Positions 5,548-10,906 of a DNA stretch of 10,906 nucleotides are shown in pieces; the stretch's first letter is position 1; every line of letters starts with the position of its first letter. The notes under the pieces are model-generated. The model made no database searches. It worked only from the letters and a program-made list of their open reading frames with translations, and was not told where the DNA came from. Origin of the DNA: an uncultured Comamonadaceae bacterium (GTDB lineage Bacteria > Pseudomonadota > Gammaproteobacteria > Burkholderiales > Burkholderiaceae_C); contig CALBWZ010000340.1 of the NCBI GenBank assembly GCA_937893415.1, positions 1-10,906 of the forward strand, given 5' to 3'. Both the position numbers and the translations under genes were made by a program.

Positions 5548-7512
5548 ATGACCAAACAAACCCACGTCTTTCAAGCCGAAGTCGCCCAACTGTTGCACTT
5601 GGTGACCCACTCCCTGTATTCCAACCCCGATATTTTTGTGCGTGAGCTGGTTTCAAACGCATCTGATGCGTGCGACAAGTTGCGCTTTGAAGCACTGAAT
5701 GCGCCTGAGTTGTTTGAAGATGCGCCAGAGCTAGACATACGCGTTAGCTTTGACAAAGAAGCCAAGACAATCACCATTGCCGACAACGGCATTGGACTGA
5801 CCGAGCAAGAAGCCATCGACAACCTGGGCACCATTGCCAAGAGCGGTACGCGCGACTTCGTCAGCAAATTGTCTGGCGACCAACAGAAAGACTCGCAGCT
5901 GATTGGGCAGTTTGGAGTGGGCTTTTACTCCGGCTATATTGTGGCCCACACCATTACAGTTGAGTCTCGCAGAGCTGGCGCAGCCAAAGACCAAGGCGTG
6001 CGTTGGGTGAGCGGGGGCACGGGCGAGTTTGAGGTTGAAGCCATGACATGCGAAAAGCGTGGCACCAGCATTACGCTGCATTTGCGTGACGATGCGATGG
6101 ACTATCTCAGCCATTTCAAGCTCAAGTCAGTCATTGAAAAATACTCAGACCACATCAGCCTGCCCATATTGATGCAGCAAGAAGAATGGGACAAAGACAA
6201 GGGCGAGTATGTACAAAAGCCAGATTGGAACGCGGTTAACTCTGCAAGTGCTTTGTGGACGCGTGCCAAAAAAGATATTTCTGATGAGCAGTACCAAGAC
6301 TTTTATAAAAACCTCAGCCACGATCAAGACAATCCATTGGCGTGGACACACAACCGTGTTGAAGGCAGCACCGAGTACACACAGCTGTTGTACGTGCCGG
6401 GTAAGGCGCGCCAAGACTTGTGGAGCCGTGAGACCAAGGCTGGCATCAAGCTGTATGTGAAGCGCGTGTTTATCACCGATGATGCCGACACACTCATGCC
6501 AACTTACTTGCGCTTTGTGCAAGGCGTAGTGGACAGCGCCGACTTGCCGCTGAATGTGAGCCGCGAGTTGCTGCAAGAAAGCCGCGATATGAAGGCCATA
6601 CGCGAGGGCAATACCCGCCGCGTGTTGTCTATGTTGGAAGACTTGGCCAATAAAAGTGCCCCTGACGCGCCTCAAGTTGAATCAGATCCTGCCGCCGAAA
6701 ACGACATCAGCGACGTGACAGCCAAAGAAGACGGCGACGCACCAGCCCCCAAGGAAGACGTGTATGGCCAGTTCTATGCAGCATTTGGTTCAGTGCTGAA
6801 AGAGGGCTTGGGCGAAGACTTTGCCAACCGCGACAAGCTGGCCAAGTTGCTGCGTTTTGCATCCAACCAAACCGACACAGTCAGCGTGAGCTTTGCCGAT
6901 TACAAGGCGCGTATGAAAGTGGGTCAAGAGGCCATTTACTACATCACAGCGGACAGCCAAGCAGCTGCGAAAAACAGTCCACAGCTAGAGGTGTTTAAGA
7001 AAAAAGGCATTGAAGTATTGCTCATGACCGACCGTGTCGATGAGTGGGGCTTGTCGTTTTTGCCTGAGTTTGAAGGCACGCCCTTGCAAAGCGTAGCCAA
7101 GGGAGCGGTTGATTTGGGCGCCTTGCAAGATGAGGACGAAAAGAAGGCGGCTGAAACAGCTGCCGAGTCCTTCAAGCCTATGCTGGACAAGCTGAAGGAT
7201 GTGCTGAAAGACAAGGCCAAGGACGTGCGCGTGACCACCCGTTTGGTGGACAGTCCCGCGTGCTTGGTGGTGGAGGACGGCGAGTACTCCACACAGTTGG
7301 CGCGTATGTTGAAACAAGCGGGTCAACAAGCGCCTGAGATCAAGCCCATTTTAGAAGTGAATGCGGAGCACCCACTGGTGAAAAAGCTGGAGGGTAGCCC
7401 TTCATTCAACGACTTGGCGCATATCTTATTTGACCAAGCCTTGTTGGCTGAAGGTGGCCTGCCTGAAGACCCAGCCAGCTACGTGCGCCGCGTGAACACG
7501 TTGTTGGTGTAG
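5548..7512 (+). CDS. htpG: Molecular chaperone HtpG (Hsp90)
   Basis: Cytosolic ATP-dependent Hsp90 chaperone that acts on near-native clients, usually together with DnaK. The 654-residue protein has all three domains: GHKL ATPase (about 1-220) with E33 and N37 in [10 protein letters not shown]79-N-G-x-G83, and the lid motif GQFGVGFYS at 120-128; the middle domain with the conserved segment [11 protein letters not shown]; and the C-terminal dimerisation domain. As in other bacterial members there is no MEEVD tail. It is about 30 residues longer than E. coli HtpG (624), and the difference lies largely in an acidic, Ala/Pro-rich insertion at about 370-404, between the middle-domain segments MLEDLANK and YGQFYAAFG. 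The start is chosen because [19 protein letters not shown] matches the family N-terminus, although no clear ribosome binding site precedes it. It is driven by a sigma-32-like promoter, ends convergently with the uup-like gene and appears monocistronic. Confidence 0.98.
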   Translation: MTKQTHVFQAEVAQLLHLVTHSLYSNPDIFVRELVSNASDACDKLRFEALNAPELFEDAPELDIRVSFDKEAKTITIADNGIGLTEQEAIDNLGTIAKSGTRDFVSKLSGDQQKDSQLIGQFGVGFYSGYIVAHTITVESRRAGAAKDQGVRWVSGGTGEFEVEAMTCEKRGTSITLHLRDDAMDYLSHFKLKSVIEKYSDHISLPILMQQEEWDKDKGEYVQKPDWNAVNSASALWTRAKKDISDEQYQDFYKNLSHDQDNPLAWTHNRVEGSTEYTQLLYVPGKARQDLWSRETKAGIKLYVKRVFITDDADTLMPTYLRFVQGVVDSADLPLNVSRELLQESRDMKAIREGNTRRVLSMLEDLANKSAPDAPQVESDPAAENDISDVTAKEDGDAPAPKEDVYGQFYAAFGSVLKEGLGEDFANRDKLAKLLRFASNQTDTVSVSFADYKARMKVGQEAIYYITADSQAAAKNSPQLEVFKKKGIEVLLMTDRVDEWGLSFLPEFEGTPLQSVAKGAVDLGALQDEDEKKAAETAAESFKPMLDKLKDVLKDKAKDVRVTTRLVDSPACLVVEDGEYSTQLARMLKQAGQQAPEIKPILEVNAEHPLVKKLEGSPSFNDLAHILFDQALLAEGGLPEDPASYVRRVNTLLV

Positions 7513-7610
7513 AGCGCCAACCCCAGCAAGCCGGCAAACCAGACGCTCAACGTTGAGTTGCTGGGTCGCTGGATTGCTGGGCTATTTGGGGCTGGACTTA
7601 ATCGCCCAAC
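7513..7610. other. Convergent intergenic region with nested inverted repeats
   Basis: CCCAGCAA (7522-7529) pairs with TTGCTGGG at 7558-7565, and that arm is repeated at 7574-7581. Inside the loop lies the perfect palindrome CTCAACGTTGAG (7546-7557). No T-run follows, so this is not a textbook terminator, but the alternative stem-loops could end or insulate transcription between htpG and the convergent ABC-F gene. Confidence 0.4.
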
Positions 7611-9530
7611 TTAGCCGCCAAGCTCTTCCGTGCGCTCCATAGCGACAAGCAACTCGTCGTCTATAGCCGCAAGCCGAGTCGCCAACTGGGTTGCCAATGC
7701 TGCGTCTTTGACATAGACGCTGCCATCAGCCAACTGTGAGCTGGCGTTGGCGTGTTCGGCTTCTAGTGTGGCAATAGCTGCAGGCAGTGCGCCTAGTTCT
7801 CGTTGTTCTTTGTAATTGAGCTTGCGCTTAGCCGTCGTTGCTTGTGAGCCAGTGTCGACCAGCTTACTGGGAGCTGTCGGGGCTGGTGCAGTTTCATTCG
7901 ATGGCTTGTGTGGTGTGTCTGCACTGGCACGTGTGAGCGCCCATTGCGCAGAACGCTCTGACTGCTGCAGCCAGTCTTGTACGTTGCCTTCAAATTCACG
8001 CCATATGCCAGGACCCTCATTCACGATAGTGCTGGTGACCACGTTGTCTAAAAACGCACGGTCGTGGCTCACTAAAAATACAGTGCCCTTGAACTGTGCC
8101 AACACGTCTTCAAGCAAATCTAGCGTGTCTATGTCTAGGTCGTTGGTAGGCTCGTCCAAAACCAGCACGTTGGCCGGTCTGGCAAATAAACGGGCCAGTA
8201 ACAACCGGTTTCGCTCGCCGCCAGACAGCGTGTGAACGGGTGCGTGGGCGCGGGAGGGCGAGAACAAAAAGTCGCTCAAATAGCTCTTGACGTGGGTGCG
8301 TCTGCCATTGATTTCAATCCACTCGCTGCCTGGGCTGATGGTGTCTTCCAACGTTGCGTTGAGATCGATTTGGTCGCGCATTTGGTCAAAGTAGGCCACT
8401 TGCAATTGGCTGCCCAAGCGCACGGAGCCGCTGTCCGCAGTGAGTTGTCCCAAAATGAGTTTGAGCAATGTGGTTTTACCTGCGCCGTTGGGGCCAATTA
8501 GGCCGACCTTGTCACCGCGCAAAATGGTGGTGCTGAAGTTGCTGACAACTGTGCGCGCTGAGCTACCTTGTCCGAACGCTTTGTTGACGTCTTCTAATTC
8601 GGCCACAATTTTGCCGCTGTTTTGCCCCGTTGAGACGTCCAAGCGCACGCGCCCGACCACATCGCGGCGATTCTCTCGCTGGGTGCGCAAGTCTTGCAGT
8701 CTGCCAACGCGACTTTGGCTGCGGGTACGGCGTGCTGCCACACCTTGGCGTACCCACACTTCTTCTTGCGCTAGCAATTTGTCAGCCTTGGCATTGATCA
8801 CGGCTTCCTGCGTGAGTTGTTCTTCCTTTTGCAGTTGGTATTGCTCAAAGTTGCCGGGGTAGCTCAGCAGCTTGCCGCGGTCTAACTCGACGATACGCGT
8901 GACAACACGGTTCAAAAAAGCCCGGTCGTGGCTGATGGTGACCACGCTGCCCTTGAAGCCAATGAGCAGTTCTTCAAGCCACACAATCGCATCCATATCG
9001 AGATGGTTGGTCGGCTCGTCAAGAAGCAACACATCAGGACGGCTGACCAGCGCTTGGCCTAAAGCAACGCGTTTGCGCATGCCACCTGACAGCGACGAGA
9101 CCAAGGCATCAGGATTTAGGCGCAGCCGCTGCAATGTTTCGTCAACGCGTTGTTCCCAGTTCCAGCCGTCTTGTGCTTCAATGATGGTTTGCAAACGGTC
9201 TAGATCTGCGTCTTCGTCGCCACTCAAGTATTTATCGCGTGCAGCTTTGAGTTCCGCGATGCCGTCGCTGGCCGACTCAAAAATAGTGTGTGCAGGGTTC
9301 AATATAGGTTCTTGCGACACAAAGGCCACGCGCACACTGAGTTGGCGCTGAACTTCACCGTCGTCAGGCTTGTCAATGCCCGCGAGTATTTTCAGCATAG
9401 ACGATTTGCCTGTGCCGTTGCGCCCAATCAAGCCTATGCGCTCTTGGGTTTCGAGTGCAAAGTCGCAGTAGTCGAGTAGCGCCACATGGCCAAAGGCCAG
9501 GTGCGCTTGATTCAATGAAATAAGTGCCAT
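7611..9530 (-). CDS. uup: Uup-like ABC-F family ATPase
   Basis: A soluble duplicated ATP-binding-cassette protein with no membrane segments, thought to act on ribosomes; in E. coli Uup also limits precise excision of transposons. The 639 residues contain Walker A GRNGTGKSS (K42), signature LSGGMRKR and Walker B LLLDEPTNHLD (D171, E172) in the first cassette. The second has GPNGAGKTT (K352), LSGGERNR and LVLDEPTNDLD (D459, E460). The ABC-F linker lies between, and a C-terminal coiled coil (about 565-639, from KRKLNYKEQRELG) is typical of Uup rather than EttA. The frame is open upstream to 9587, but ATG at 9530 is preferred: MALISLNQAHLAFGHVALLD matches the family N-terminus, the 19 extra residues have no counterpart, and a weak AAGG lies upstream. 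Another ABC-F subfamily is possible but less likely. Divergent from the iorA-like gene, convergent with htpG. Confidence 0.93.
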   Translation of the reverse strand: MALISLNQAHLAFGHVALLDYCDFALETQERIGLIGRNGTGKSSMLKILAGIDKPDDGEVQRQLSVRVAFVSQEPILNPAHTIFESASDGIAELKAARDKYLSGDEDADLDRLQTIIEAQDGWNWEQRVDETLQRLRLNPDALVSSLSGGMRKRVALGQALVSRPDVLLLDEPTNHLDMDAIVWLEELLIGFKGSVVTISHDRAFLNRVVTRIVELDRGKLLSYPGNFEQYQLQKEEQLTQEAVINAKADKLLAQEEVWVRQGVAARRTRSQSRVGRLQDLRTQRENRRDVVGRVRLDVSTGQNSGKIVAELEDVNKAFGQGSSARTVVSNFSTTILRGDKVGLIGPNGAGKTTLLKLILGQLTADSGSVRLGSQLQVAYFDQMRDQIDLNATLEDTISPGSEWIEINGRRTHVKSYLSDFLFSPSRAHAPVHTLSGGERNRLLLARLFARPANVLVLDEPTNDLDIDTLDLLEDVLAQFKGTVFLVSHDRAFLDNVVTSTIVNEGPGIWREFEGNVQDWLQQSERSAQWALTRASADTPHKPSNETAPAPTAPSKLVDTGSQATTAKRKLNYKEQRELGALPAAIATLEAEHANASSQLADGSVYVKDAALATQLATRLAAIDDELLVAMERTEELGG

Positions 9531-9617
9531 GTGTGTGCCTTGGCAAGTGCCAAAGCTAAAAATGATTGAGGGAAATAGCCGCTTCACCGTCGCGTTGCGA
9601 GGGTTTTGTCAAGCGGC

Positions 9618-9646
9618 TTGTTGCGCGACTAGCGCAAGGCTATAGT
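9618..9646 (+). promoter_or_regulatory. Candidate promoter of the iorAB-like genes with an operator-like palindrome
   Basis: TATAGT (9641-9646) is a strong -10; 17 bases upstream lies TTGTTG (9618-9623), a weak -35. The perfect inverted repeat TTGCGC-N5-GCGCAA (9621-9637) fills the spacer, a position where a bound repressor would block RNA polymerase. The start codon follows about 45 bases downstream of the -10. No regulator gene is visible nearby, so the partner is unknown. Confidence 0.45.
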
Positions 9647-9691
9647 GTCCCAGATAACCACACTTTAATGTAGCAAGGCGATATATTCACC

Positions 9692-10180
9692 ATGGATTTG
9701 CTTGTAAACGGTCAAAACCGCACTGTAAATGTGGCGTCAGACACACCACTGCTGTGGGTGTTGCGCGATAACCTTGGCTTGACTGGAACGAAATTTGGCT
9801 GCGGTATTGCAGCCTGCGGCGCTTGTACGGTGCACCTCAACGGCCAAGCGGTTCGCACCTGTGTGCTCCCGGTTGCTGCGGCGCAAGGACAACAGATTAC
9901 AACTATTGAGGGGTTGTCGGATGTGGCGGGCGGTGGCGTGTTGCATGCTGTGCAGCAGGCCTGGATCGACGAGCAAGTCCCGCAATGCGGCTATTGCCAG
10001 TCTGGGATGTTGATGGCTGCAGCGGCACTGTTGTCTAGCAACCAAGCGCCCAGTAACGACGACATAGACGCTGCGATGACCAATATATGCAGGTGCGGCA
10101 CGTATCAACGTGTGCGCGCTGGTATTCACAAGGCAGCAAAAGCCTTGCAATTAAGCCGCTTGCCAGGTACTGACTCATGA
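9692..10180 (+). CDS. iorA: [2Fe-2S]-binding subunit of a molybdenum hydroxylase (IorA type)
   Basis: Electron-transfer small subunit of a two-subunit molybdopterin oxidoreductase of the isoquinoline 1-oxidoreductase / aldehyde oxidase type. Its 162 residues have the xanthine oxidase-family layout. An N-terminal ferredoxin-like domain ligates a plant-type cluster through C37, C42, C45 and C57 ([17 protein letters not shown]). A helical C-terminal domain holds the second cluster through C99, C102, C133 and C135 (QCGYCQSG and NICRCGTY). All eight ligands are present, so the subunit itself looks intact. No FAD-binding subunit gene is adjacent, as expected for IorAB-type enzymes, which hand electrons to cytochromes or other acceptors. 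There is no signal peptide; export would rely on the partner's Tat signal. The stop overlaps the next gene's ATG (ATGA, 10177-10180), showing translational coupling. The ribosome binding site is weak. The true substrate is unknown; many relatives oxidise aldehydes, so the symbol marks family only. Confidence 0.93.
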   Translation: MDLLVNGQNRTVNVASDTPLLWVLRDNLGLTGTKFGCGIAACGACTVHLNGQAVRTCVLPVAAAQGQQITTIEGLSDVAGGGVLHAVQQAWIDEQVPQCGYCQSGMLMAAAALLSSNQAPSNDDIDAAMTNICRCGTYQRVRAGIHKAAKALQLSRLPGTDS

Positions 10181-10896
10181 AGCGCCGTCACTTTATTGTG
10201 GGTGCTGCTGGGATGGGTGGTGCCTTGTTAGTCGGTTGGGGCGTTATGCCGATGCGCTCGCGCCAGGGTAGGCCTGCGTTGCTGCCCTTGACCGCTGGCG
10301 AAGTGCCGTTGAACGGCTGGCTGAAAATTGCAACCGACGGCACTGTGGTATTGGCTATGCCCCGCAGCGAGATGGGCCAAGGCGTCCACACTGCGCTGCC
10401 CATGTTGGTTGCCGAAGAGCTCAACATGCCGCTTGCAATGGTAAAAATTGAGCAGGCTGGTGCTGACACCATGTATGGCAATGTTGCGGCCTTCATGAGC
10501 GCGTTGCCTTTTCATCCTTCAGACACCGAAGGCCCTGAGCTGGCGACACACATACGCGCTTCGCAGTGGTTGGTCAGCAAAGTCGTGCGCGAGCTTGGAG
10601 TCAATATAACGGGTGGCTCAACGTCTGTGGCCGATGCTTGGGAGCCTGTTCGCGTCGCAGCTGCGACCGTTCGTGAGCGCTTGCGCCAAGCAGCTGCCAG
10701 TCAATGGCAGTTGCCGTTAGAAGTTGTGCGTATTGAAGATGGCCATATTGTGGGCGGCAAGATGCGTGCGCACTTTGGCGAGTTGGCGGTGCAAGCTGCA
10801 AGCGTTGATACCGTGACGGTGACGCTCAAGCCGTATGCAGCATTCAAGCTGTTAGGGAAGGTCTGCATAAGTCAGCCTGCTGTAGGCCAAATCTGA
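10177..10896 (+). CDS. iorB: IorB-type molybdopterin-binding large subunit, truncated or disrupted
   Basis: N-terminal part of the large catalytic subunit that binds the molybdenum cofactor and forms a complex with the preceding [2Fe-2S] protein. It starts with a Tat-like signal, RRHFIVG followed by a hydrophobic Gly/Ala stretch (about 7-24), as in exported IorB proteins. [27 protein letters not shown] (split here as residues 46-61 and 62-72) is the conserved first molybdopterin-family segment, with M66-G-Q-G69. Family resemblance continues to [11 protein letters not shown] (K228). Normally an R-x-D-x-P-x-K-x-x-G segment and some 500 more residues follow. Instead there are eleven unrelated residues and a TGA, and the other two frames close by 10904. 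The cofactor-binding and active-site regions are thus absent, so this copy should be inactive. Causes could be an insertion element, a deletion or an assembly join. Codon use before the break looks normal, which suggests recent damage. Confidence 0.75.
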   Translation: MKRRHFIVGAAGMGGALLVGWGVMPMRSRQGRPALLPLTAGEVPLNGWLKIATDGTVVLAMPRSEMGQGVHTALPMLVAEELNMPLAMVKIEQAGADTMYGNVAAFMSALPFHPSDTEGPELATHIRASQWLVSKVVRELGVNITGGSTSVADAWEPVRVAAATVRERLRQAAASQWQLPLEVVRIEDGHIVGGKMRAHFGELAVQAASVDTVTVTLKPYAAFKLLGKVCISQPAVGQI

Positions 10897-10906
10897 GACA
10901 GTAGAG
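10861..10906 (+). other. Foreign or rearranged junction at the end of the iorB-like gene
   Basis: From 10861 no frame continues the IorB protein: stops occur at 10868-10870, 10894-10896 and 10902-10904. Within the stretch, TGT at 10881 opens a segment ending with TGAGACAGTAGAG that could be the tip of an insertion sequence, since many begin with TG. The window ends too soon to see a second end, target duplication or transposase, so the identity is open. Confidence 0.35.

Noticed and set aside
6145..6675. A 176-codon minus-strand open frame opposite htpG.
   Set aside because: The htpG frame is fully conserved here; the antisense product has no family features or initiation signal.
9531..9587. 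Upstream extension of the ABC-F gene to ATG 9587.
   Set aside because: The 19 extra residues resemble no ABC-F N-terminus, while MALISLNQAHLAFGHVALL at 9530 is typical of the family start.

Overview
The window looks like chromosomal DNA of a betaproteobacterium of the order Burkholderiales, probably Comamonadaceae-like. This is inferred from the style of the encoded proteins (the Uup-type ABC-F ATPase, HtpG, the Arg/Asp-rich extension on an RNA pseudouridine synthase), from the moderately high GC content, and from familiar gene pairings. No sequence search was run.

Layout. (1) 1-1809, minus strand: a long-chain acyl-CoA synthetase (AMP-forming), cut by the left edge. (2) 1810-1965: divergent control region with two 5-N6-5 palindromes. 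(3) 1966-2685, plus: a Crp/Fnr-family regulator with no cysteines, probably controlling the divergent ligase and itself. (4) 2776-4623, plus: an RluF/RsuA-type 23S rRNA pseudouridine synthase whose N-terminal 350 or so residues are a disordered, repeat-rich Arg/Asp extension. (5) 4796-5326, plus: a Prx5-type peroxiredoxin preceded by a nested inverted repeat and followed by a clear intrinsic terminator. (6) 5548-7512, plus: the Hsp90 chaperone HtpG behind a sigma-32-like heat-shock promoter. (7) 7611-9530, minus, convergent with htpG: Uup-like ABC-F ATPase. (8) 9692-10180 and 10177-10896, plus: the IorA-type [2Fe-2S] subunit and the start of an IorB-type molybdenum hydroxylase large subunit, translationally coupled. 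The large subunit loses family resemblance after residue 228 and closes in all three frames within the last 46 bases, so it is disrupted or truncated here.

How they fit together: the left part is a fatty/organic-acid activation gene with its likely local regulator; the middle is housekeeping RNA modification plus stress functions (peroxide removal, heat-shock chaperone, ribosome-associated ATPase); the right end is an accessory periplasmic oxidoreductase for N-heterocycles or aldehydes that appears broken. I see no rRNA, tRNA, CRISPR array or complete mobile element. The most interesting points are a candidate operator whose bases differ from the CRP site exactly where the regulator's recognition helix differs from CRP, the RxDx-type repeat extension of the pseudouridine synthase, and the abrupt end of the iorB-like gene.
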